A DNA stretch of 50,671 nt from NCBI GenBank assembly GCA_021845685.1, contig JAJZVN010000014.1, positions 1 through 50,671 on the forward strand, read 5' to 3'. A model generated the notes under the pieces. It did no database searches and was not told where the DNA came from. It saw only the letters and a program-made list of their open reading frames with translations. Of this stretch, positions 36,770-44,706 are shown in pieces. Source of the stretch: a bacterium (lineage in GTDB: Bacteria; SZUA-79; Acidulodesulfobacterales; Acidulodesulfobacteraceae). Every line of letters starts with the position of its first letter. Within the stretch, counting starts at the first letter, position 1. The translations under genes and the position numbers were made by a program.

Positions 36770-39718
36770 TTAATTTTCAAAAGATATATAAATATCAGCA
36801 TCGCCGGCTCTGAAATCAGCTTTGTTAGATACTACTAATTCTTCCGCTCTGCAAGCCGACATAATATCGGCAGATAAATTCTGTATAGTTTCTATTATTT
36901 GCTCATCTGCAGAATAAGCAAATAATCTTTTTACTTTATGGTTTTGATGAAGATTTAAATTAGTTCTCAATTTGCGCGATGATTCTAAAATAGCTAAAAT
37001 AACATTTACTTGTTTAATAGAACTTTCATTGATCAATTCGTGTCTGTATTCGGGCCAAACCGATAAATGAATGCTTTTCCCCGTTTCAAAATGTTTATAA
37101 AAAGACAAATATAATTCTTCGGAAATGAAAGGCAAAAATGGAGCAAAAAGCTTTAATGTATTAAATGAAACATAATACATCACGTTTAAAGACTGAATTT
37201 TTCTATTGTTAAATAATGGACTTTCTTCCCAGAAAATATTTTTAATTATTTCAAGATAATTATCGCAATATATATTATAAAAAAAATCGCCTACAGTTCT
37301 TATAGCTGAAGAATATTCATAAGACTCAAAATATTCTCCGCATAATTTTAAAGTTTTTTCAAATTCCGTTAAAAGCCAGCTGTCAACCGCAGGCAGATTT
37401 AACTTGCTTATATCTTCTTTGTACGGATTAAAGCGGCTGTATTTATTATTATCGTCGTCATTATTATAATTGTAATTATTATAACCGTCTTTATTATTTG
37501 CATCTGCTAAATTCGCATTTAATAATTCTGAATCGGCATTATCTACATTATCGGCACTAAATGATTTAAGGCTGTCAATATTTGTTGCAAGAAATCTTAC
37601 GGCATTCCATATCTTTATCAAAAGCCTCCTGCCGTTAGCAACATCTTCTTCGCTAAATCTTAAATCCTGACCTAAATTTGCCTTTGCAGCCCAATATCTT
37701 AAAGCATCTGCCGAATATTTTTCTATTATTTCTTCAGGTGCAACAAAATTGCCAAGACTTTTTGACATTTTTTTTCCGCTTTTATCAAGACCCCATCCGC
37801 TTATCATAACATTTTCAAAAGGAATATTCCCCGTATGATAAATTGATTTAACAACGGTATAAAAAAGCCATGTTCTAATTATCTCCTGCGCTTGAGGTCT
37901 TAAAGTCATAGGAAATATTTTTTTATTTTTTGCCTCGTTTAAATTAGTGTCGCTTAAATTATAATTATCAATATTTTTATTTTTAACAATTATATCATTA
38001 TTTATATTTTTATTTATAGCATCATTAGCAATATTGTCCGCTCTGCCTTTGATATTATCGCTATTGCTAATATTATCATTATTATTAATTTTGGAAATAT
38101 TATGACCGCTATTATTATCGTCTGAAACAAAATTAGCCCAATTTGAATTTATAAACGGGGTCATTGAAGACGTCATCCAAGTATCCATCACATCTTTTTC
38201 AGGAATAAATTCATTATTTCCGCAAATCGGACATATATCTGTATGCTTAGGTCTTGAAACGACAGGATCTACAGGAAGTTCGTCTTCTTTTGCAATAATA
38301 GGCTGATTGCATCTGGAACAATACCAGACAGGAAACGGTACTCCATAAAATCTTTGTCTTGAAATATTCCAATCCCACTTAATATTTTGAACCCATTCGT
38401 CATATCTTGTTTTCATAAAAGCAGGATACCAATTAAGTTTATTTCCTGCTTCAATAAATTTATCTTTATAGTCTAATATTGGAATAAACCATTGGGGAGT
38501 TTGAATAAATTCAACAGCAGTACCACATCTGTCATGGATGCCGACATTATGTTTTAATTTTTTTTCGTTTTTAATCAATGATAATTTTTTTAAATCTTCG
38601 ACTATAACTTTCTTAGCATCCTTGACGCTGATTCCTTTATAATCGCCCGCCTTTTCGTTTAATTTGCCTGAAGGTTCAATGATAATCGCCGTTTCTAATT
38701 TATGCTCTTTCCATTTTTTTACATCTTCGGCATCACCCCATGTGCAAACCATCATGAGACCTGTTCCGTATTCTGTTTCTACCGATTCGTCAAACTTGAC
38801 GGGAACGGTATGATTATAAATAGGTATTTTAATTAACTCATCTTTTAAATGAAGATATCTTGAGTCTGAAGGATTAGCATAAATTGCAACACATGCGCCG
38901 AGAAGTTCCGGTCTTGTAGTAGATATAATAAGTTTTTCTTCGGAAGATGAAATAAATTCGATATCATATAAAACTCCGTCAAATTCTTCAATTGTAATAT
39001 CAGCCTGCGCAAGTGAAGTTCTGCATAAAGGACACCATATGATAGGCTCATTCCGTCTTTCTACTAATTTTTTATCATAAAGTTCAATAAAAGATTTTTG
39101 CGATGTTTTTCTGCACTTGCCGTCAATAGTTGAATAAGTCAAATCCCAATCTACGCTTATCCCTAAAGCCTGCCATAATTCTTTGTAAGTGTTTATACCT
39201 ATTTTTGTTTCTTTCAGACATAAATCAATAAACTCGTCTCTTGTAATCTTAGACTTGTTTATTTTATACTTTTTTTCAACATATCGTTCGGTAGGAAGAC
39301 CGTTATCGTCAAATCCCATAGGATAAAAAATGTTAAAACCTTTCATGCGCTTGTATCTGATAATAAACTCGGCTTGCGAATAGCTCATCGCATGACCGAC
39401 ATGAAGATGAGCGGAAGATACATAAGGAGGAGGCGTGTCTATCGAAAAAGTAGGTGAAAAGACGGGCGCATCCGCGTTTTCTGCGTTTAAAGAGCAAGAA
39501 TTTGAATTGGAATCACAAAAAAATGGCGTCGTCATAGGCGCATTTTGCCGCTCTCCCATAATTTCTTTAATATCTCCGTTCAGACTGTCTTTATCTTTGT
39601 CTATAGATTTGTCTTTAAATTTGTATATATTATTGCTTTCCCAATACTCGGCAATTCTTTTTTCTGCCGATTTATAATCATAATTTTTAGGAAAGTCTTT
39701 AAAATTAGTATTTTGCAT
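36770..39718 (-). CDS. valS: Valyl-tRNA synthetase with Asn-rich inserts
   Basis: A 982-residue class I synthetase of the archaeal/rickettsial-like ValRS type. It has the HIGH-equivalent AHLHVGHAMSYSQAEF preceded by TPPPYVS, the DDNGLPTERYVEKKY motif, a zinc site CPLCRTSLAQADI, and KMSKS in SGKKMSKSLGN. Three low-complexity inserts are unusual: residues about 24-80 near the N-terminus, about 535-610 (Asn/Asp/Ile-rich) before the KMSKS half, and about 740-775 (Asn/Tyr/Asp-rich) before the anticodon domain. All catalytic motifs are intact. It ends without the C-terminal coiled coil of the long bacterial form. Confidence 0.94.
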   Translation of the reverse strand: MQNTNFKDFPKNYDYKSAEKRIAEYWESNNIYKFKDKSIDKDKDSLNGDIKEIMGERQNAPMTTPFFCDSNSNSCSLNAENADAPVFSPTFSIDTPPPYVSSAHLHVGHAMSYSQAEFIIRYKRMKGFNIFYPMGFDDNGLPTERYVEKKYKINKSKITRDEFIDLCLKETKIGINTYKELWQALGISVDWDLTYSTIDGKCRKTSQKSFIELYDKKLVERRNEPIIWCPLCRTSLAQADITIEEFDGVLYDIEFISSSEEKLIISTTRPELLGACVAIYANPSDSRYLHLKDELIKIPIYNHTVPVKFDESVETEYGTGLMMVCTWGDAEDVKKWKEHKLETAIIIEPSGKLNEKAGDYKGISVKDAKKVIVEDLKKLSLIKNEKKLKHNVGIHDRCGTAVEFIQTPQWFIPILDYKDKFIEAGNKLNWYPAFMKTRYDEWVQNIKWDWNISRQRFYGVPFPVWYCSRCNQPIIAKEDELPVDPVVSRPKHTDICPICGNNEFIPEKDVMDTWMTSSMTPFINSNWANFVSDDNNSGHNISKINNNDNISNSDNIKGRADNIANDAINKNINNDIIVKNKNIDNYNLSDTNLNEAKNKKIFPMTLRPQAQEIIRTWLFYTVVKSIYHTGNIPFENVMISGWGLDKSGKKMSKSLGNFVAPEEIIEKYSADALRYWAAKANLGQDLRFSEEDVANGRRLLIKIWNAVRFLATNIDSLKSFSADNVDNADSELLNANLADANNKDGYNNYNYNNDDDNNKYSRFNPYKEDISKLNLPAVDSWLLTEFEKTLKLCGEYFESYEYSSAIRTVGDFFYNIYCDNYLEIIKNIFWEESPLFNNRKIQSLNVMYYVSFNTLKLFAPFLPFISEELYLSFYKHFETGKSIHLSVWPEYRHELINESSIKQVNVILAILESSRKLRTNLNLHQNHKVKRLFAYSADEQIIETIQNLSADIMSACRAEELVVSNKADFRAGDADIYISFEN

Positions 39719-39768
39719 AGTTTTACAAGTTTATCAATTTTTTAGATAAAAATCAAACTATCTTTAGT

Positions 39769-39937
39769 TACCCAAAATTGCCGATAGAAATTATTTAAAA
39801 TACCGCAATATTTCAACAATAATGGATGCCTGTCTTCGCAGGAATGACACCCAACAGGTGAATTTTTAAAATCCATCAAAATCATTTCCGCGTGGGCGGA
39901 AATCCAGTCTATAAATTTCTATCGGCAATTTTGGGTA
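39769..39937. mobile_element. MITE-like element with 24-bp terminal inverted repeats
   Basis: A perfect 24-base inverted repeat bounds 169 bases: TACCCAAAATTGCCGATAGA... at 39769-39792, and its complement at 39914-39937. The interior holds a small REP-like hairpin (CCTG/CAGG around 39829-39842) and no credible gene. The size, long perfect termini and intergenic position between valS and the tusA-like gene match a miniature inverted-repeat element. It is also compatible with a large terminator-like structure. Target duplications are not clear. Confidence 0.65.
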
Positions 39938-39953
39938 GTTAAGGATGCATTTA

Positions 39954-40211
39954 TTATCTCTTTTTAATATAAAATGTAAGAGTGTCTTCTTGTTCCGAGG
40001 TTTCCCAGCTAAGAAGTTCATCTCCTGACTGCCTGCAAAAAGCAGAAACATTGTATTTCATAGAAACTTTATCTACATTAGAAATTTCATCCGAAAAGAC
40101 TAATAAAACATCCCCGCTTTGCATATCTTTAAGCTCTTTAGATATCTTTGCTATCGAAAGACCACAGGTAGCGCATAAGTCCGTAATATCGACTCTACGA
40201 TTGTAATTCAT
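39954..40211 (-). CDS. TusA/SirA-fold sulfur-carrier-like protein with altered active site
   Basis: An 85-residue protein with the TusA layout: VDITDL, then a cysteine loop, then a helix SIAKISKELKDMQSGDVLLVFSDE and a final strand. The family motif CPxP is replaced by CATCG, giving two cysteines three apart (C13 and C16) and no prolines. A very strong GGGGGG-containing ribosome-binding site precedes the ATG. TusA proteins pass persulfide sulfur, in sulfur metabolism often to DsrE/DsrC-type partners. With CATC a redox or metal role is possible instead. The fold assignment is moderate. Confidence 0.65.
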   Translation of the reverse strand: MNYNRRVDITDLCATCGLSIAKISKELKDMQSGDVLLVFSDEISNVDKVSMKYNVSAFCRQSGDELLSWETSEQEDTLTFYIKKR

Positions 40212-40250
40212 GACTTTCCCCCCTTAATTAACATATTTTTACAACCTCTC

Positions 40251-40406
40251 TTATTTTACGCCCTGCTTAACGCGTTTGCCGAAAAATTGCAGATATAAAT
40301 AAAAGTTATCCAAGAAATCTCCGGCGGTAAAATCAAAAGATTCTCCTATTAAATGTCTTTCCGATACTTCTTTAATTGTTTTCCGGTCTTTTAAATAAAT
40401 CCTTTG
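40251..40406 (-). pseudogene. Possible truncated coding remnant upstream of the tusA-like gene
   Basis: A 51-codon open stretch between stops on the minus strand reads like protein (KEVSERHLIGESFDFTAGDF, then LYLQFFGKRVKQGVK) in otherwise AT-rich sequence, but has no ATG, GTG or TTG start. It ends 40 bases upstream of the tusA-like start. It may be the 3' remnant of a gene or a protein with a nonstandard start. No family is recognised. The remainder of the gap 40407-40586 is AT-rich. Confidence 0.3.
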
Positions 40407-40586
40407 TCATAATAAGCTCTTGTGGTTTTTTTATGGTTATTAAGATGATTATTTTTATATTATACTATACCTATTCTTATTTTATATAATTTAAAAAATA
40501 TGATTTACAAAATATAAAAAATATGGTTTAATCCTATATATATTATTTTACACATTAATCTGCCGAAAAAAAATACCGTACATATC

Positions 40587-41120
40587 ATGAATACTAATAC
40601 CGAAATTATCTATTTTTACGTAGAACATATGGCAACGCCTATCGGCGAAATAATAGCGGTCGCGGACTATCAAAAACGGCTGCGCGCTCTGGATTGGGCG
40701 GATTGCGAGACGCGCATGCACCGGCTTTTGCGCCTGCACTACGCACATTCAGATGTTAGATTGATTGCAGGAACAATTCCAAAAGATATTAAACAACAAC
40801 TTAATGCTTACTGGCAAGGCGATCTTGCAGCCATAGGCGATATCCCTGTAAAAACGGGAGGCACGCCGTTTCAACAAGAGGTTTGGTCAGCTCTGCGTTC
40901 TATTCCCGCGGGAAAAACAATGAGTTATAAAATGCAGGCTGCAGAAATAGGCAAGCCGTCGGCTATAAGAGCAGTCGCCCTCGCTAACGGATCCAATCCG
41001 ATAGGGATTGTAATACCGTGTCACCGCATTATCGGTTCAGACGGCTCCCTTACGGGATATGCCGGCGGATTAAAACGCAAACGCCGGCTATTGGAACACG
41101 AGGGTATATATCTCAAATAA
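40587..41120 (+). CDS. ogt: O6-methylguanine-DNA methyltransferase (Ogt/MGMT)
   Basis: A 177-residue protein with the alkyl-acceptor site GIVIPCHRIIG (Cys145) and the flanking TPFQQEVWSALRSIPAGKTMSY and GYAGGLKRKRRLLEHEG of the family. It transfers alkyl groups from O6-guanine or O4-thymine to itself. The 5' third is clearly richer in G+C than the surrounding DNA (around 40670-40740), consistent with acquisition. It opens the accessory-looking region and has no obvious operon partner. Confidence 0.93.
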   Translation: MNTNTEIIYFYVEHMATPIGEIIAVADYQKRLRALDWADCETRMHRLLRLHYAHSDVRLIAGTIPKDIKQQLNAYWQGDLAAIGDIPVKTGGTPFQQEVWSALRSIPAGKTMSYKMQAAEIGKPSAIRAVALANGSNPIGIVIPCHRIIGSDGSLTGYAGGLKRKRRLLEHEGIYLK

Positions 41121-41125
41121 TCAAC

Positions 41126-41178
41126 TGTTAAAGTCAACTAAAATTTCCACCTAATGACGGATTAAATTCCCCACTTTC
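41126..41178. mobile_element. IS21-end-like remnant
   Basis: The sequence directly after ogt contains AAAATTTCCACC and AAATTCCCCACTTT separated by GACGG. This resembles the repeated terminal segments of IS21-family elements. No istA or istB gene is nearby, so at most a scrap remains. The rest of the gap to 41438 is AT-rich with no gene. Confidence 0.3.
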
Positions 41179-41438
41179 AAAATAAGTTAAACTACTATTT
41201 TAATTATTATCAATAGGATTTTTTTAACTTAAATAAATAACTTGAACATATTTTATTTGTCATTCCAGCATAGACAAAAACTCATTTATTAAATGGCAAA
41301 ATAATGTTAATTCTATTTTACGATTTACGATTTTACAATTTTATACTTTACATTATATAGACCATACTATATACTGGTCTATATAAGCTAAAAATATAAT
41401 AAAGATACCTAAAATAATAATATAATTTAATAAGATGA

Positions 41439-41696
41439 ATGGGGATCATTACCGTGAAGATTAAAATCGGGGCATATGAAGCCAAAACTAAACTTCCCGA
41501 GATATTGCGCAATGTTAAGGCCGGACAGTCCTATACTATTACTAACCGTGGAGAAGATGTGGCAGAGCTTATACCCAGTTTGAATATAAGTAAAAAAAAT
41601 AAAGACCTGGCCATCGAAAAAATTAAAGCCCTTATGCTAAATAATCCGGTAAGCGGTGTAAATATAAAAGATATAATTTCCGAGGGCAGACCGTGA
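41439..41696 (+). CDS. vapB: VapB/Phd-type antitoxin
   Basis: An 85-residue protein with the Phd/YefM-type DNA-binding start (IGAYEAKTKLPEILRNVKAGQSYTI, TNRGEDVAEL) and a basic/variable C-terminal half that would bind the toxin. Its last four bases overlap the start of the PIN-domain gene (GTGA), typical of a toxin-antitoxin operon. It should neutralise VapC and repress the promoter. GTG at 41454 is an alternative start. Confidence 0.88.
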   Translation: MGIITVKIKIGAYEAKTKLPEILRNVKAGQSYTITNRGEDVAELIPSLNISKKNKDLAIEKIKALMLNNPVSGVNIKDIISEGRP

Positions 41697-42109
41697 AATT
41701 CGTACTTGATAATTCCGTAACAATGCGATGGTTTTTTGGAGACGGAAAACCTGAAGAATTGAATTACGCAAAAGACGTGCTTGAGGCTATGAAATATAAT
41801 ACGGCATTAGTGCCGGCGATATGGGGGCTTGAGGTATCTAACGTCATTGCCAGGGCGGAAGCTAAAGGATTAGTGACAGAGGATAGAAGCACGGTATTTC
41901 TTGAAATGTTAAAAGAGTTCGATATTGAAGCCGATATTCAAACTTACGCTCGCTCGCTGGATGACATTCTCTATTTAGCCAGGCGATACGGATTGTCGGC
42001 TTACGATGCTTCTTATCTTGAATTAGCATTAAGGGAAAACCTTCCGTTAGCCACCTTAGATGAGGATTTGACTAAAGCTGCCAAAAAAGCGGGAACAAAA
42101 ATTTATTGA
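41693..42109 (+). CDS. vapC: VapC-type PIN-domain toxin
   Basis: A 138-residue PIN protein. The four acidic positions are visible: D6 in VLDNSVT, E in WGLEVSN, D in SAYDASYLELA and D in ATLDEDL. VapC toxins are Mg-dependent ribonucleases, often cleaving tRNA or rRNA. It starts with GTG overlapping the antitoxin stop. No damage is visible, so the pair appears functional. The next gene pair is convergent. Confidence 0.9.
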   Translation: MKFVLDNSVTMRWFFGDGKPEELNYAKDVLEAMKYNTALVPAIWGLEVSNVIARAEAKGLVTEDRSTVFLEMLKEFDIEADIQTYARSLDDILYLARRYGLSAYDASYLELALRENLPLATLDEDLTKAAKKAGTKIY

Positions 42110-42154
42110 TTTTAAGGCTAATACAAAATCCGAGGGACCGTTCAAAATTCTGTG

Positions 42155-42559
42155 TCAATCCTGTATAATTAAATTATAATTATTTAAAAGATATTTTTTA
42201 ATCTCATTTACAAAATGTTTAGCTTTAGGAAGTATTTCATCAATATTGTCTTTTGTTATTAAGGAAGACTTTTCGTAATCTCCTTTCTGCCTTAAATCAA
42301 AAGCTTTATGAAATGTTTCTGATAGTTCTTTATTAAATATGCCTGCTTTTACAAACTCTTTATCAAAAAGCGATATCGCATGACTATGTTTTGATGTTCC
42401 AAGTCCTCTTTCCTCTAATAACCCTAATACTGCATAAAACATAGCATAATATAATCTATTCATAACAGATTCTAAACTCATATTGCCATTAAGCAAAAAC
42501 TCGGCTTCTTTTATAGAGTTATCAGCTCTTTCTATACGATATTTTATTAAATCTTTCAT
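42155..42559 (-). CDS. HEPN-domain toxin (HepT-like)
   Basis: A 134-residue helical HEPN protein: RADNSIKEAEFLLNG, NRLYYAMFYAVLGLL and TSKHSHAISLFDKEFV follow the HEPN (UPF0332) pattern. It is translated from an ATGA overlap with the nucleotidyltransferase gene. HEPN/MNT pairs are toxin-antitoxin modules in which the HEPN RNase is inactivated by the MNT partner. The RxxxxH RNase motif is not unambiguous in this copy. Confidence 0.82.
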   Translation of the reverse strand: MKDLIKYRIERADNSIKEAEFLLNGNMSLESVMNRLYYAMFYAVLGLLEERGLGTSKHSHAISLFDKEFVKAGIFNKELSETFHKAFDLRQKGDYEKSSLITKDNIDEILPKAKHFVNEIKKYLLNNYNLIIQD

Positions 42560-42876
42560 ATAAAAAGACCTTCTTTTTCTATATTTTTTAAAAAATTTGA
42601 ACCATCTTTTTTCATCTCAATAAGCCCTTTTTTATCTACAATAAAAACGGACACAAGAATATCATTGTTAAATCCTGCCTCCCATGCGCAATGATATATA
42701 TAATTTTCAATTTCAGGCGTTAACATATTTACGACTACAAACACGTCCAAATCAGAATATTCATCTTTGGCATCCCCCCTTGCGCGGGAACCGTATGCTT
42801 TAATTTCAAATGATTTTAGATTACGGCTTAATAGCAATTTAAATTGTCGTAAAACGGCAATTTCTTTCTGAGTCAT
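42556..42876 (-). CDS. Minimal nucleotidyltransferase antitoxin (MntA-like)
   Basis: A 106-residue polymerase-beta-fold nucleotidyltransferase with the signature YGSRARGDAKDEYSDLDVFVV. The Asp pair in DLDVF are metal ligands. In HEPN/MNT modules it AMPylates the HEPN toxin. It precedes and overlaps the HEPN gene by four bases. No other nucleotidyltransferase features are present. Confidence 0.85.
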   Translation of the reverse strand: MTQKEIAVLRQFKLLLSRNLKSFEIKAYGSRARGDAKDEYSDLDVFVVVNMLTPEIENYIYHCAWEAGFNNDILVSVFIVDKKGLIEMKKDGSNFLKNIEKEGLFI

Positions 42877-43217
42877 TTAGGTTTCCATTTATTCTTTTAT
42901 TTATTTGTTTTTTCAAAGTAGACACTTTTTATAAACTTTTTGATTTGCATTATAACATTATAACTGCATTATAACTTAAATATAATATATATTTTTATTA
43001 TACATCAAAATATCTTTATTTTCACATAATAAATATATTTATGATATGATATATATATCAGTAAAAATTATATTTTAAATATATATTATAGAATTAAGTT
43101 AATAATAATTTATACTATATGCTCAGCTCCGAAAAACTTATTTATTTTATTTATATAGATATACTGCTTTAATTAATAATAAAATAATTAAATTAAATTA
43201 ATGAATGAAGATAAAAA
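42877..43217. other. AT-rich divergent intergenic region
   Basis: About 340 bases between the MNT gene and the hydrolase gene. No ORF, RNA gene or clear hairpin is supportable. The sequence contains long A/T runs, so promoters for both sides cannot be picked reliably. Confidence 0.5.
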
Positions 43218-43862
43218 ATGAAAATAAGCAAAGAGATTAAAATCTCTATAAACAATAAAGATATAAACGGAAGCATGGAAATTCCGGCTGCCGCCAAAGG
43301 AATTGTTTTATTTGCGCATGGAAGCGGAAGCAGCAGATTCAGTTCAAGGAATAGATATGTAGCAAAAATTCTGAATGAAAATAATCTCGGCACTCTTCTT
43401 TTTGACCTGCTTACAGAAGAAGAAGAAAAGCTTGATATATATACTTCCGAGTATCGTTTTAATATAAAACTTCTCGCCGAAAGGTTAATTACCGTCACAG
43501 ATTGGCTCCTTAAGGAACAGTTTATAAATGGCTTAAAGGTCGGCTATTTTGGGGCAAGCACCGGAGCTGCGGCAGCTTTAATAGCGGCAGCTAAAAAATC
43601 AGATATTATTTTTGCGGTAGTTTCAAGAGGCGGTCGTCCGGATCTCGCTATGGAGAGTTTACCTGAAGTTAAAGCGCCGACTTTGTTAATAGTCGGAGGG
43701 GAAGATTTTCAGGTTATTGAATTAAATAAAACTGCTTTAAGTATGATTAATGTAAAAAAGAAACTTGAAATTATACCCGGGGCAACTCATCTGTTTGAGG
43801 AACAGGGGGCATTGGAAAAAGTTGCGGCGCTTTCTGCAAAGTGGTTTATAGAAAACTTATAA
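43218..43862 (+). CDS. Alpha/beta hydrolase, dienelactone-hydrolase-like
   Basis: A 214-residue alpha/beta hydrolase. VLFAHGSGSSRFSSRNRYVA is the oxyanion-hole region; the nucleophile elbow is FGASTGAAAALIAA (Ser), Asp is in VGGEDFQVI and His is in GATHLFEE. The family is often fused to a phosphoribosyltransferase domain; here the PRT gene follows 160 bases downstream on the same strand. The substrate is unknown. Confidence 0.88.
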   Translation: MKISKEIKISINNKDINGSMEIPAAAKGIVLFAHGSGSSRFSSRNRYVAKILNENNLGTLLFDLLTEEEEKLDIYTSEYRFNIKLLAERLITVTDWLLKEQFINGLKVGYFGASTGAAAALIAAAKKSDIIFAVVSRGGRPDLAMESLPEVKAPTLLIVGGEDFQVIELNKTALSMINVKKKLEIIPGATHLFEEQGALEKVAALSAKWFIENL

Positions 43863-44020
43863 TTACTGATTTTTAAACATTTTTTAAACTATTTTTATCT
43901 AAATTAAACTATTTACTATTTCTATTTATTTAAACTAAACTATTTTATTTAAACTATTTCTTTTTATGATTAATTTATTATTTATTTAATTAATTAATAT
44001 TTACGGGATGATTTTTTATT

Positions 44021-44662
44021 ATGTTTTACGACAGAAAAGATGCAGGGAATAAATTAGCGGCAGCTCTTAAAGAATACAAAGACAAAAATGTTTTAATTCT
44101 TGCTATACCAAAAGGAGGTATAGAAGTTGCATTAGAAGTCGCAAAATATCTTAACGCCGATTTTTCATTGGCTATTGTAAGAAAACTTCCCTTTCCTGAT
44201 GAACCAGAAGGCGGCTTCGGAGCAATTGCGGAAGACGGAAGTATATATATAAATCATAAAGCATCACTGTATTTAGATAATGAAACAATCAAAAGAATAG
44301 TAGATGAGCAAAAAAATGAAATTAAAAGAAGAATAAGCGTTCTTAGAAATGGAAAACCTCTGCCCGAGCTTAAAGATAGAACGGTTATTTTGATTGATGA
44401 CGGAATTGCGGCTGGTTCTTCTATGCGGGCGGCAATTATGCTTCTTAGAAATAATAAAGTGAAAAGGATAGTCGTGGCTTCCCCTGTTGCAGGGGAAGAA
44501 ATTGTCCTTAAGTTAAAAAAATTGGCGGATAAGATTGTAGTACTTGAAATACCGCAGTTCTTCAGAGCCGTTGCCCAAGTTTATCAAAATTGGTATGATG
44601 TTTCCGATAAGGAAGCTTTAGAATTGATTGAAAGATTTAAAAATAATGACAAAATAAAATAA
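44021..44662 (+). CDS. Phosphoribosyltransferase-family protein
   Basis: A 213-residue type I PRTase: FYDRKDAGNKLAAALKEY, IPKGGIEVALEVAKYL, and the PRPP loop TVILIDDGIAAGSSMRAAI. In several bacteria this domain is fused to the dienelactone-hydrolase-like domain encoded just upstream, so the two probably act together. The physiological reaction is not established. The sigma factor gene follows 45 bases downstream. Confidence 0.88.
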   Translation: MFYDRKDAGNKLAAALKEYKDKNVLILAIPKGGIEVALEVAKYLNADFSLAIVRKLPFPDEPEGGFGAIAEDGSIYINHKASLYLDNETIKRIVDEQKNEIKRRISVLRNGKPLPELKDRTVILIDDGIAAGSSMRAAIMLLRNNKVKRIVVASPVAGEEIVLKLKKLADKIVVLEIPQFFRAVAQVYQNWYDVSDKEALELIERFKNNDKIK

Positions 44663-44706
44663 AAAATAAAATTACAAAAAATAAGTTTAAAATTAGGAGA
44701 ATTTAA

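Noticed and set aside
39866-40051. 61-codon frame spanning the right end of the MITE-like element
   Set aside because: It overlaps the tusA-like gene in another frame and consists partly of inverted-repeat sequence.
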